DNA of 64,000 bases from JARICQ01 sp964527205 (lineage in GTDB: Bacteria > Bacillota > Clostridia > Tissierellales > Tissierellaceae), in assembly GCA_964527205.1 (NCBI GenBank), contig CAZGQG010000005.1, forward strand, positions 19,573-83,572, given 5' to 3'. Numbering within the stretch: the stretch's first letter is position 1; each line of letters opens with the position of its first letter. The notes under the pieces are model-generated. The model saw only the letters and a program-made list of their open reading frames with translations. It did no database searches and had not been told where the DNA came from. Below are positions 26,903 through 35,009 of this stretch, in pieces. The position numbers and the translations under genes were made by a program.

Positions 26903-27682
26903 TCAATCAATAATCTCTTCCAGGTGTTGGATAAAAATATCCTGTATGGCTTGGATCTCTCCTAAAGCCTTCATTTCAACACCAACCTCAATATTTTTTC
27001 TTTCTACTATGCTCTTCCATGAATCCTCATCATCTGAAGCCATATCATTCTTTGCATGGTCTCCTGCTACAAACATAAAGGGCTTTAGGGTCACATGCTC
27101 TATACCTCTGTCAAGAAGCTTGTCCACTATATCCTCTATAGTCTTTTCTCCCTCTACAGTTCCAATAAATACATTGTCATAGCCCCTGCCCCTAATGATC
27201 TTTTCCAATTTGTCATAGACATAATCAGCCCTGTGATAGGTCCCATGTCCCATATAGATACTTGCCTGACCTTCTATATCCTTGGATAAATCCAAGGCAT
27301 CTATTACATCTTCGTAATCCTTATCATCATATAAAAGTGGTTTTCCTATCTTAATATCCATATCCTTGTTTGCTTGAGCAAACTCTTCAACTTCTTTTAT
27401 TAGCTTATTGTATTCATGTCCAGGTATTATTAGTATAGGCTGAATATAGACCTTTTTAATCTTCTCATTCTTAAGTTTTTCCAGAGCTTCTATAGGATTA
27501 TCCACAGAATAATCATATCTTTTTTTCAATCTGGATATAATAAGCCTAGATGTAAATGCCCTAAGGACCCGATCTTTTTCAAAGATTTTACCAATCTTTC
27601 TTTCTATAGACTCTATGGAAAGTTCCAGAGTATCCCTATGGGTAGTTCCAAAACTTGCAACTATAATTCCTCTTTTCATCAT
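26903..27682 (-). CDS. cbiK: Sirohydrochlorin cobaltochelatase, anaerobic type
   Basis: 259 residues, class II chelatase. IIVASFGTTHRDTLELSI at the N-terminus, the conserved histidine in YMGHGTYHRAD (~145) and the second in FMFVAGDHAKNDMASDDEDSW (~205) mark CbiK. It inserts cobalt into sirohydrochlorin, the entry step of the anaerobic pathway. No signal peptide is seen, so it is cytosolic. It overlaps cbiO by 4 bp. Confidence 0.93.
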   Translation of the reverse strand: MMKRGIIVASFGTTHRDTLELSIESIERKIGKIFEKDRVLRAFTSRLIISRLKKRYDYSVDNPIEALEKLKNEKIKKVYIQPILIIPGHEYNKLIKEVEEFAQANKDMDIKIGKPLLYDDKDYEDVIDALDLSKDIEGQASIYMGHGTYHRADYVYDKLEKIIRGRGYDNVFIGTVEGEKTIEDIVDKLLDRGIEHVTLKPFMFVAGDHAKNDMASDDEDSWKSIVERKNIEVGVEMKALGEIQAIQDIFIQHLEEIID

Positions 27683-28476
27683 TCGCTCTTCCTTTCTTTT
27701 ATCATTGTTCTTTCATTTTTATAAAGGGGTATATTTAAATTTTCATGAATTTTTACTAGCCAAGGTTTTTCTAAAAGAGAATCATCTATAAGCTTAGTAT
27801 TTAAGAACACTTCTTTAGGACTGCCCTCTCCTATAATGGATCCCTGACTAAGCACATAAATATAATCACAAGTTTCATAGATGAAATCCATATCATGGCT
27901 TGAGATTACAAGCTTTTTTTCCTCTCTTAATTCTTCTACTATGGTTTTTATTTGTCTAGTCATATAGGGATCTAGCCCAGCTGTAGGTTCATCCAGCAAT
28001 ATAATTTCCGTCTCCATTACTAGGACTCCAGCTATTGCCACTCTCTTTTTTTGTCCATAGCTTAAAAAATGAACAGCCTTCTCCTTTAAATCCAGGGCCT
28101 TTGTCTTACTTAAAGCCTTAGTCACCCTTCTTTCTATCTCCCTTTCCTCTATCCCTAAATTCCTCAGTGCAAAGGCCACATCATCATAAACCCTTGAGTA
28201 AAATATTTGCTTTTCAGCATCTTGAAATACAATACTTACATTTTCCCTGTATTGTCTTAAGAATTTTTTACTATATTTCAAAGGCTCTCCCCTATACTCT
28301 ACCTCTCCCCTTGTTGGCTTTAGCATGCCTAAGAGATTGAGAAATAAAGTAGACTTACCTGACCCGTTGGCACCTATAATACCAATTACGTCCCCTTTAT
28401 TTAAGTCTATATTAATGTTCTCAAGGGCCCTTGTTCCATCTGAGTATTCATATTCTAGTGCCTTGGTTTTTATCAT
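27679..28476 (-). CDS. cbiO: Cobalt ECF-type transporter ATP-binding protein
   Basis: 265 residues. Walker A GANGSGKST (~36-44), signature LSYGQKKR (~138), Walker B IILLDEPTAGLDP and the H-loop SSHDMDF are intact. The Q-loop reads VFQDAEKQIF, typical of CbiO/EcfA ATPases. It powers cobalt uptake with CbiM, CbiN and CbiQ. It directly abuts cbiQ. Confidence 0.95.
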   Translation of the reverse strand: MIKTKALEYEYSDGTRALENINIDLNKGDVIGIIGANGSGKSTLFLNLLGMLKPTRGEVEYRGEPLKYSKKFLRQYRENVSIVFQDAEKQIFYSRVYDDVAFALRNLGIEEREIERRVTKALSKTKALDLKEKAVHFLSYGQKKRVAIAGVLVMETEIILLDEPTAGLDPYMTRQIKTIVEELREEKKLVISSHDMDFIYETCDYIYVLSQGSIIGEGSPKEVFLNTKLIDDSLLEKPWLVKIHENLNIPLYKNERTMIKERKSE

Positions 28477-29160
28477 TTAATCACCTACTTTAAATTCTCC
28501 ATTATATAATTTAGAATCTAAGGAATTTACCATTTCTCTATATCTTATAAGGACTCGAATAAAAAGGGACCTTATAAGTAGGGCTATGGAATTAATACTA
28601 TTTTTAAAACCCCTGTATCCAAATCTAACTTCCTGAGCTCTCTGTATATTTATAGACTCTTCCAAAAAAATAAATATAAATCTATAGGTTAAAACTATAA
28701 GTTCTATTAGGATAGATGGTGTTTTCATCCTCTTAAATACTCTAATAAGATTATTTAAGGGTGTGGTCAAGGATAGAAAAAAAGTCAAGGACATGGAAGC
28801 CATTACCCTTGTTAATGTATTCAATGAAGTTGAAACTGAATCTCCACTTACACCTATAAAATACCTGCCTATCTTAAGACTGTAAATATATGTATCCTGG
28901 TCCGAAATACTTAATAAAATAGCAATAATGCTAACAAATAAAAAGGAGCTAGGTATTATTAAGATTCTCAGATAGTTTACAAAGGGAATAGCTGCTACAT
29001 ATGTGGTTAAAAATACCATCAAGAGGAATATACCTAGATTTATATAGTTATTTGAAATACTTGTAGCTATGATTAAACCTATAGCTACAAGTAAAATCTT
29101 ATATGATGCATTGAAATCCCTAAGCTTATTATTATAAGCATATTTATCTATTATTAACAA
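28477..29160 (-). CDS. cbiQ: Cobalt ECF-type transporter transmembrane component
   Basis: 227 residues with about five membrane helices and the coupling helices facing the ATPase: ERSINIQRAQEVRFGYRG-like (ESINIQRAQEVRFGYRGF) and a later IRYREMVNSLDSK. This is the T component of the CbiMNQO cobalt importer. It overlaps cbiN by 17 bp. Confidence 0.93.
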   Translation of the reverse strand: MLIIDKYAYNNKLRDFNASYKILLVAIGLIIATSISNNYINLGIFLLMVFLTTYVAAIPFVNYLRILIIPSSFLFVSIIAILLSISDQDTYIYSLKIGRYFIGVSGDSVSTSLNTLTRVMASMSLTFFLSLTTPLNNLIRVFKRMKTPSILIELIVLTYRFIFIFLEESINIQRAQEVRFGYRGFKNSINSIALLIRSLFIRVLIRYREMVNSLDSKLYNGEFKVGD

Positions 29161-29437
29161 TTTTGCTTTTCTCCCTAAAGGATCCCAGTATATATCCTAT
29201 AGCTCCTGCTCCTATTGCTACTTGCAATGAAAACAGTAGAGATTCAACCTCTCCACTGGGAGGCTCCCATAATGGTTCTGCCCAAGGTTCATAGGAAGGA
29301 TCTATATCCGAGATAATGTCTCCTGCCTGATCGTCTGCTCCCTCAAATTCAGAACCACTTTTTATTATTAATGGTAATAAAACTATTCCAATAACTAAGA
29401 AGATTAGTATTATATTTAACTTTTTAGATTGTTTCAA
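29144..29437 (-). CDS. cbiN: Cobalt transport protein CbiN
   Basis: 97 residues with two membrane helices (~9-25 and ~70-87) and an acidic external loop (FEGADDQAGDIISDIDPSYEPW). The FEGADDQA motif and the WEPPSGEVESLLFSLQVAIGAG segment are characteristic of CbiN, which loads cobalt into CbiM. Confidence 0.93.
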   Translation of the reverse strand: MKQSKKLNIILIFLVIGIVLLPLIIKSGSEFEGADDQAGDIISDIDPSYEPWAEPLWEPPSGEVESLLFSLQVAIGAGAIGYILGSFREKSKIVNNR

Positions 29438-30152
29438 GGCTAATCACTCCTTCTTTTTTATATTCAACTAATAGATTATAAACCATAACAGTTATTATTC
29501 CTTCTACTATTGCAAGTGGTATCTGTGTTAAGGCAAATACAGTTAAAAAACTTACTAATGACCCTATTAAGCCTGAAACCGGATCTGGAAATGCTATAGC
29601 AAGCTGGAAGGCTGTTACTACATAGGTAAGTAAATTTCCAAATGAAGCTGCTAAAAATACTACAAAAGCTCTGTTGATATTTTTGTTTTTAAGTACTCTG
29701 TAAATTCCATAGGATACAAAGGGTCCTACTATGGCCATAGAAAATATATTGGCCCCAATTGTAGTTAATCCTCCATGGGCTAGTAACAAGGCTTGAAACA
29801 GTAAAACAACAGTGCCTATTACAGTCATAATTGTTGGTCCAAATAAAATGGCCCCAAGTCCTACTCCTGTAGGGTGTGAGCAGGATCCTGTCACTGATGG
29901 AATCTTAAGAGCAGATAAGACAAAAACAAAGCCTCCTACAAGACCAATAAGTACTTTAGTGTTTGTGTCTTGCTTCATTGTTTTGCTTAAATCTCTTATA
30001 CCAAAGGCTAGAAAAGGCAGTGATATTACAATCCAAATCAAGGCCCATTTCCCTGGTAAATAACCCTCCATTATGTGCATAGCATGACCAATGCTTGGCA
30101 TGGAAAGCAATAATAAAGCTATTAAAGCTCCAAGTCTAGTAGTTCTTTTCAT
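29424..30152 (-). CDS. cbiM: Cobalt transporter substrate-binding membrane subunit CbiM
   Basis: 242 residues. A cleavable N-terminal hydrophobic segment ends at GHAMHIMEGYLPGKWALIW, so the mature protein would begin with the metal-binding MHIMEGYLP. TGSCSHPTGVGLGAILFGP is the second conserved loop. It is the S component defining cobalt specificity. It overlaps cobD by 17 bp. Confidence 0.95.
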   Translation of the reverse strand: MKRTTRLGALIALLLLSMPSIGHAMHIMEGYLPGKWALIWIVISLPFLAFGIRDLSKTMKQDTNTKVLIGLVGGFVFVLSALKIPSVTGSCSHPTGVGLGAILFGPTIMTVIGTVVLLFQALLLAHGGLTTIGANIFSMAIVGPFVSYGIYRVLKNKNINRAFVVFLAASFGNLLTYVVTAFQLAIAFPDPVSGLIGSLVSFLTVFALTQIPLAIVEGIITVMVYNLLVEYKKEGVISLETI

Positions 30153-31209
30153 CTAAATCTTCTCCCCTCATATGTGTTTTTAATGCTTCTATGATTTTTT
30201 CATTGTTCTTTCTGTCTTTTATGGCTATTCTTATGTGATCGTCTCCTAGTCCCTTAAAGCTGGCACATTTTCTTATAAGAAAACCTTCTTTTAAAAGTCT
30301 TTCAAATATATATTCTTCATTGTATTTCAAGAGTTTAATAAGTATATAATTTGTGTGGGTATGGTAGGGGCTTATTCCAGAGATTTTATTTAACTCCTTT
30401 AACATATAATTTCTTTCCCTTTGGATATAATCCTTACTGTTTTTTATATAGCTTTTATCCTCAAATATATACTGTCCCGCTATATTGGCCAGAGCATTAA
30501 CAGACCAAGGCAATTGATAGGCCTCTACCTCTTCTTTTAATTTTAAGGATGTAACTCCATATCCAAGCCTAAGACCTGGAATAGCAAAGAACTTGGTTGC
30601 AGCCCTAATTATTCCTATACTTTCATAATTGTGTTCTTTAAATAATTCTAGGCTATCGTAATCTTCAGGTACAAACTCAAAGAAAGCTTCGTCCAAAAGT
30701 AATTTTGCCTGTCTTTCCCTTACTAGCCTATATAGGTCTAAAAGAATGTTTTTTTCTATTCTAAGTCCATCAGGATTATTTGGATTTCCAAGTATTAGCA
30801 AATCTCCTTCTTTTAGATTTTCCTTTAAGCTCTTCATATCCAGACCAAAATCATCCCTATAGGAAATTGACAAGACTTCTTTCTTGTGAATTAGAGCTCT
30901 ATCCTCATATTCTCCAAAGGAGGGAGTCATTAAAACAACTCTTTCTGCAATATTAATAAATATATCTATTATCTCTACTGCCCCATTACCTACTAGTATA
31001 TTTTCTTTCTTAGATCCCAAGTAATCTGAAAGGGACTTTTTTAAACCCCTATACTTTATATCTGGATAGGCCTCTATACTGTAAAAGTCTTCTATGATTT
31101 TCTCCTTTAAGCCTTGGGGAATTCCTAGAGGGTTTATATTGCTACTATAGTCTACTAATTCCCCCTGATAATAATCCTTGTAGGAAATCAAGTCTCCGCC
31201 GTGCTTCAT
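30136..31209 (-). CDS. cobD: L-threonine-O-3-phosphate decarboxylase
   Basis: About 357 residues of the class I/II PLP aminotransferase fold. N-terminal KHGGDLISYK and SSNINPLG are typical of CobD; the PLP lysine lies in AATKFFAIPGLRLGYG (~218) and NPNNPDG (~147) contacts the cofactor. It supplies (R)-1-amino-2-propanol phosphate for the nucleotide loop. Histidinol-phosphate aminotransferase is a related alternative, but the operon context decides. The ATG at 31209 follows AGGG by eight bases; a GTG at 31218 is possible. Confidence 0.92.
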   Translation of the reverse strand: MKHGGDLISYKDYYQGELVDYSSNINPLGIPQGLKEKIIEDFYSIEAYPDIKYRGLKKSLSDYLGSKKENILVGNGAVEIIDIFINIAERVVLMTPSFGEYEDRALIHKKEVLSISYRDDFGLDMKSLKENLKEGDLLILGNPNNPDGLRIEKNILLDLYRLVRERQAKLLLDEAFFEFVPEDYDSLELFKEHNYESIGIIRAATKFFAIPGLRLGYGVTSLKLKEEVEAYQLPWSVNALANIAGQYIFEDKSYIKNSKDYIQRERNYMLKELNKISGISPYHTHTNYILIKLLKYNEEYIFERLLKEGFLIRKCASFKGLGDDHIRIAIKDRKNNEKIIEALKTHMRGEDLDEKNY

Positions 31210-31235
31210 CTTTATCACCCTTTTAAAATATTATA

Positions 31236-31889
31236 TTAATTTTTCTTAGCTAGGATTAAAGAGATGTAGTCCCTATCTTCTATAATTTCTTCTCTATTAG
31301 ACATTATTTCTTCCTCTGGAAAACTAGCTCTTTTTATATACTTGTAGGCAAAATCATTGCCCTCTAAACTATCAATAATCTCTTCCTTATTTCTTAAGGT
31401 TTTTAAAATAGCAATAGATTTATAATCCTTTATTTTTTCCTCATCAAATTCATCGCATAATATAAAGCTCTCCCCCTTACTTGTTAGTGGGAATTTCATA
31501 GCTCCTGCAGCAGCTACAAATGATGGTATACCTGATATGATCTCTATATCAATTTCTTCTTCATCTAATTCCTCCATGAGATAGGTAAAGCTGCTATAGA
31601 TCATAGGATCTCCAATGGTTAAAAAGGCTCCTTTTTTATCCTCTGTGATCTTGCCCATAATAAGCTTTGCTGCTTCTATATAGTTCTCTCTGCTGACCTT
31701 TCCCATTGGCAGGTCTATGTAAACAATCTCCTTGTCCCCTATAAAATCTTTAACTGTATTCATTGCCATGGTCTCTCCCTTGTTTCTCGGGGCAAATATA
31801 TAGTGGGATTCTTCAATAGCTCTTACTGCCCTAAGGGTAAGCAATTCTTTATCTCCTGGTCCAGTTCCTATTCCATATAATTTCTTCAT
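31236..31889 (-). CDS. cbiL: Cobalt-precorrin-2 C20-methyltransferase
   Basis: 217 residues with the methylase fold: YGIGTGPGDKELLTLRAVRAI, LPMGK, FLTIGDPMIYSSFTYLM, and GIPSFVAAAGAMKFPLTSKGESF. It adds the C20 methyl from SAM. It is the first gene behind the cobalamin riboswitch, so the whole operon cbiL-cobD-cbiMNQO-cbiK-A-C-D-E-T-F-G-H-J is under its control. Confidence 0.94.
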   Translation of the reverse strand: MKKLYGIGTGPGDKELLTLRAVRAIEESHYIFAPRNKGETMAMNTVKDFIGDKEIVYIDLPMGKVSRENYIEAAKLIMGKITEDKKGAFLTIGDPMIYSSFTYLMEELDEEEIDIEIISGIPSFVAAAGAMKFPLTSKGESFILCDEFDEEKIKDYKSIAILKTLRNKEEIIDSLEGNDFAYKYIKRASFPEEEIMSNREEIIEDRDYISLILAKKN

Positions 31890-31935
31890 ATTTTCTCCTT
31901 TATTTGCTAGTATTTTTTTGATTTTAATACAAAAA

Positions 31936-31958
31936 ACCCTAAACCAAGGGTTTAGGGT
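31936..31958 (-). terminator. Riboswitch-controlled intrinsic terminator before cbiL
   Basis: 10-bp stem ACCCTAAACC / GGTTTAGGGT with a 3-nt loop, followed on the minus strand by TTTTTTG. It sits between the riboswitch aptamer and cbiL, as an expression platform would. Confidence 0.82.
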
Positions 31959-32041
31959 CAGAACACATATATATAGGCATACTTAGCCTTTATGTATTAT
32001 TTGATCTCCTTCCCTCCGAAGGTTATTCTTACAATACTATT

Positions 32042-32190
32042 AGGCAGGTCTCCTGGCTTGTGACATTTCATTCAACACCTTCCCAGATTTCTCCAGTGGT
32101 AAACAGTTGATCTAATCACTTACAGTAGCGGGGGCTGCATGGGATTTTAACCCATTTCCCTATTAATCATATGAACCTAAATAGCTTATT
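32042..32190 (-). promoter_or_regulatory. Adenosylcobalamin riboswitch aptamer
   Basis: Minus strand contains, in order, GGGAA with a GGTTAAAATCCC segment, CAGCCCCCGCTACTGT, a CCACTGG element, GGGAAGG, and the B12 box AGCCAGGAGACCTGCC (32042-32058). These are the conserved core elements of the cobalamin riboswitch in the right order and spacing. It probably shuts off the cbiL-to-cbiJ operon when cobalamin is abundant. Confidence 0.95.
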
Positions 32191-32204
32191 CAATTTTCTA
32201 TTTT

Positions 32205-32233
32205 ATCTTACCACAAGCTTTCTGTAAAAACAA
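32205..32233 (-). promoter_or_regulatory. Probable SigA promoter for the riboswitch-controlled operon
   Basis: TTGTTT (32228-32233), 17-base spacer, TAAGAT (32205-32210) on the minus strand, just upstream of the aptamer and inside the gap after cbiB. Confidence 0.5.
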
Positions 32234-32237
32234 GCTT

Positions 32238-33191
32238 TTAAAATACCAGAAAATAATAGAGGATTAGATAAATAAGAAGAAGTAATATCTCCGTCCTATA
32301 CATTATTTCCACAGTATTTTTTATATCTAAGCTTTGAATTTCCCGGGTCCTATCTCCTATGCTAGGCTTTTTAACAAGCTCACCATAGTAATAAGAATCT
32401 CCACCTAACTGAATACCAAGAAGCCCAGCTACTGCTGCTTCTGGATATATTGCATTTGGACTTTTATGGTTTTTTCTATCCCTATACATTACTTTAAATC
32501 CCCTTCTAGAGTTGAATCTAAATACTGAACCTAGACACATTAGGACTCCAGTTATCCTAGCAGCTATATAGTTAAATATATCATCTAGTTTAGCTGGAAA
32601 ATAGCCAATATCCCTATATTTTTCATTCATATATCCAAGCATAGAATCCATGGTATTTACAAATTTATACAGAAGCCCTCCAGGTGCACCAAAAAACATT
32701 ATAAAAAGAAGAGGGGCTATTATTCCATCTGAAGTGTTTTCTGCAACGGTCTCTACTGTAGCCTCTATAATCTCTTTTTCATCTAAATCACTAGTGTCTC
32801 TCCCAACTATATACTTTAATCTCTCCCTACCATAACTTAGTCCCTTTTTCATTTCTTCTCCTACTTTATAGGCTTCATAGTGTAGGGATCTGGCAGCAAT
32901 ACATGTATATATTAAATATATATTTACTAGATTATATATTATTATATGGCCTCTTATAAGCTTAAGAAGGGAGTAGGGCAGAAAAAAACCTAGAGCCATA
33001 TTTATCACAATTATTATAAAGCCAGAAAACTTAAGGCCCTTTCTTGTTTTAAATATTTTCCTAGCCTGTCTCTCTTCAAAATCTATTATTTTCCCCATTA
33101 GCTTGACAGGATGGGGAAAGCTATAGGGATCTCCTATTATAAAATCCAGTATTACAGCTATTATTATACTTATAGGCATGTTTATATTCAT
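32238..33191 (-). CDS. cbiB: Adenosylcobinamide-phosphate synthase
   Basis: 317 residues, polytopic. DFIIGDPYSFPHPVKLMGKII at the N-terminus, VGRDTSDLDEKEIIEATVETVAENTSDGIIAPLLF in the middle and KSPNAIYPEAAVAGLLGIQLGG near the end are the hallmark segments of CbiB/CobD-type enzymes. It attaches aminopropanol phosphate to adenosylcobyric acid at the membrane. It lies upstream of the riboswitch with cbiP, so it may escape B12 control. Confidence 0.94.
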   Translation of the reverse strand: MNINMPISIIIAVILDFIIGDPYSFPHPVKLMGKIIDFEERQARKIFKTRKGLKFSGFIIIVINMALGFFLPYSLLKLIRGHIIIYNLVNIYLIYTCIAARSLHYEAYKVGEEMKKGLSYGRERLKYIVGRDTSDLDEKEIIEATVETVAENTSDGIIAPLLFIMFFGAPGGLLYKFVNTMDSMLGYMNEKYRDIGYFPAKLDDIFNYIAARITGVLMCLGSVFRFNSRRGFKVMYRDRKNHKSPNAIYPEAAVAGLLGIQLGGDSYYYGELVKKPSIGDRTREIQSLDIKNTVEIMYRTEILLLLIYLILYYFLVF

Positions 33192-33197
33192 TTTATC

Positions 33198-34049
33198 CTA
33201 CCCTTTAAAAACTAATTTGTATATGTATTCCATATCCATATTGGCCCTAACAATATCTGCCCACTTGTCTAATTCTTGGTGGAAATTTTGGCTAATATTA
33301 TTTATATCTGAATTACTCTTTGATCCTTTATTAATTGAACTTAGACTATCTTCTTCTGGAAAATCTAATTCTGCATAGGGAATTGTTCCTACTACAGGAA
33401 TGCCTAAAATTTCTTCAATCATTTCAATACCAGGATCTAAAATAGTTTTGTCTCCCCTAAATTTATTGATAATAAGTCCTTTGACCCTCTTCCTCTCCTC
33501 TGGCTCTAACAACATAACTGTACCATAAAAGGAAGCGAATACCCCTCCCCTATCAATATCTGCAACTATAAGCACATCTGCATCTGCCATCTCTGCCATA
33601 CCCATATTGACAATATCATTCTCTTTTAAATTTATCTCAGCTGGACTTCCTGCTCCTTCTATTACAACAATGTCGTTTTCACCCTCAATTTTCTTATAGC
33701 TTTCCAAGATCATAGGTTTTAATTTATTTTTATAAGCAAAATACTCCCTAGCCTCCATATGTTGGCTATCCTTGCCCCCAATAACTACCATAGATCCCAT
33801 ATCAGTCTTTGGGACTAATAGTATAGGGTTCATCCCTGGATCAGGTTCTAATCCACAGGCATAGGCTTGCATAGCCTGGGCCGTACTAATTTTATAACCA
33901 TCCTCTGATAAATAGTATTTGGAGCTCATATTTTGTGATTTAAATGGATAGGCCCTGTATCCATCTTGTTTAAATATCCTACAAAGGCCAGTACAAATCA
34001 TACTTTTTCCTGCTGAAGAAGTTGTTCCTTGTATCATTATATTTGCCAT
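33198..34049 (-). CDS. cbiP: Cobyric acid synthase lacking the glutamine amidotransferase domain
   Basis: 283 residues instead of about 500. The N-terminal synthetase domain is complete (QGTTSSAGKSMICTGL, PFKSQNMSSKYY, EGAGSPAEINLKENDIVNMGMA, DIDRGGVFASFYG, NKFRGD, GTIPYAELDFPEEDS). It then passes through a short Ser/Asn-rich linker directly to the normal C-terminal tail (ELDKWADIVRANMDMEYIYKLV). The ~200-residue GATase domain is missing in frame with no stop or frameshift. The family amidates side chains b, d, e and g. Here free ammonia or a separate glutaminase would be needed, unless the gene is non-functional. Confidence 0.9.
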   Translation of the reverse strand: MANIMIQGTTSSAGKSMICTGLCRIFKQDGYRAYPFKSQNMSSKYYLSEDGYKISTAQAMQAYACGLEPDPGMNPILLVPKTDMGSMVVIGGKDSQHMEAREYFAYKNKLKPMILESYKKIEGENDIVVIEGAGSPAEINLKENDIVNMGMAEMADADVLIVADIDRGGVFASFYGTVMLLEPEERKRVKGLIINKFRGDKTILDPGIEMIEEILGIPVVGTIPYAELDFPEEDSLSSINKGSKSNSDINNISQNFHQELDKWADIVRANMDMEYIYKLVFKG

Positions 34050-34070
34050 AATAACCTCCTATAAAAATGG

Positions 34071-34088
34071 CCCTGCTTTTAGCCAGGG
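34071..34088 (-). promoter_or_regulatory. Hairpin with T-run in the cbiP leader
   Basis: Stem CCCTG/CAGGG followed on the minus strand by CCATTTTTAT and then the cbiP ribosome binding site. It begins about a dozen bases after the predicted transcription start. It could be a weak attenuator or a 5' stabilising hairpin. Confidence 0.4.
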
Positions 34089-34106
34089 ATTTCTATTAAT
34101 AGAATT

Positions 34107-34135
34107 AAATTAACATATATAATCTCTATAGTCAA
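34107..34135 (-). promoter_or_regulatory. Probable SigA promoter of cbiP-cbiB
   Basis: TTGACT (34130-34135), 17-base spacer, TAATTT (34107-34112) on the minus strand. Confidence 0.5.
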
Positions 34136-34150
34136 TTTTTGATTTTTAAA

Positions 34151-34184
34151 TTTGCCTAGCAAAAATGCATTGATTTGATATAAT
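34151..34184 (+). promoter_or_regulatory. Promoter with candidate metalloregulator operator upstream of the metal importer
   Basis: A perfect inverted repeat TTTGC-CTA-GCAAA (34151-34163) overlaps where the -35 would lie; the -10 TATAAT is at 34179-34184. The TTTGCC half resembles MntR/DtxR-family sites. Manganese (or iron) repression of the downstream importer is inferred, not shown. Confidence 0.5.
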
Positions 34185-34265
34185 AGGGTAAAATAGTTAC
34201 TGGAGTCTAATATTTAGAATCGAGCAAGAAAAATGAGTTTGTTGAAAATTAAGGAGATGGAGTGA

Positions 34266-35009
34266 ATGCATAAAGCAATAGAGATTAAAGACTTAGATGT
34301 TTCCTATTCCGGTAAGAAAGTTCTAGATGATATAAATTTGACTATTGATACTGGAAAACTAATAGGAATCATAGGCCCCAATGGAGCTGGTAAATCAACC
34401 CTTATAAAGGCAATTCTTGGATTAATTCCAATAGATAAGGGTGAGATTAGAATATATGATAAAAAACTAAATGATATGAGAAAACATATAGCCTACATAC
34501 CACAGCGTAGTGATATTGATTGGGACTTTCCCATTACTGTAAAGGATAGTGTCTTAATTGGAACCTATCCCAAATTAGGATTATTCCGTAGACCTGGTAA
34601 AAAAGAAAAAGAGCTAGCTATGGAATCTCTTAAAAAAGTAGGAATGGATGGATCCTCAAATAAACAAATCAGTGAATTATCAGGGGGAGAGCAGCAAAGA
34701 GTTTTCATTGCAAGAGCCCTGGCCCAAGAGGCAGAATGCTTTTTCCTAGATGAACCCTTTGTTGGAGTAGATGTAGCCAGCGAGGAAATTATAATCAATA
34801 TACTTAGGAATCTAAGAAATCAAGGAAAGACCGTATTTGTAATTCATCACGATTTAATGAAGGTAAAGAGCTATTTCGATGAGTTAATCCTCATTAATAA
34901 GGAACTTGTAGGTACTGGTCCTGTTGATGTAATTTTCAAACCAGAATATATGCACGTTGCCTATCAAGCACCATTGTTTATGCTTAAGAATATGGGGGTG
35001 AAGAAATAA
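34266..35009 (+). CDS. Metal ABC transporter ATP-binding protein (Mn/Zn type)
   Basis: 247 residues. Walker A GPNGAGKST (~38-46), Q-loop YIPQRSDIDWDFPITV (typical of MntB/ZnuC family), signature LSGGEQQR (~138), Walker B CFFLDEPFVGVD and H-loop VIHHDL. It energises a high-affinity divalent metal importer. A GGAGATGGAGTGA region precedes the ATG. Its TAA is followed at once by the permease start. Confidence 0.93.
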   Translation: MHKAIEIKDLDVSYSGKKVLDDINLTIDTGKLIGIIGPNGAGKSTLIKAILGLIPIDKGEIRIYDKKLNDMRKHIAYIPQRSDIDWDFPITVKDSVLIGTYPKLGLFRRPGKKEKELAMESLKKVGMDGSSNKQISELSGGEQQRVFIARALAQEAECFFLDEPFVGVDVASEEIIINILRNLRNQGKTVFVIHHDLMKVKSYFDELILINKELVGTGPVDVIFKPEYMHVAYQAPLFMLKNMGVKK

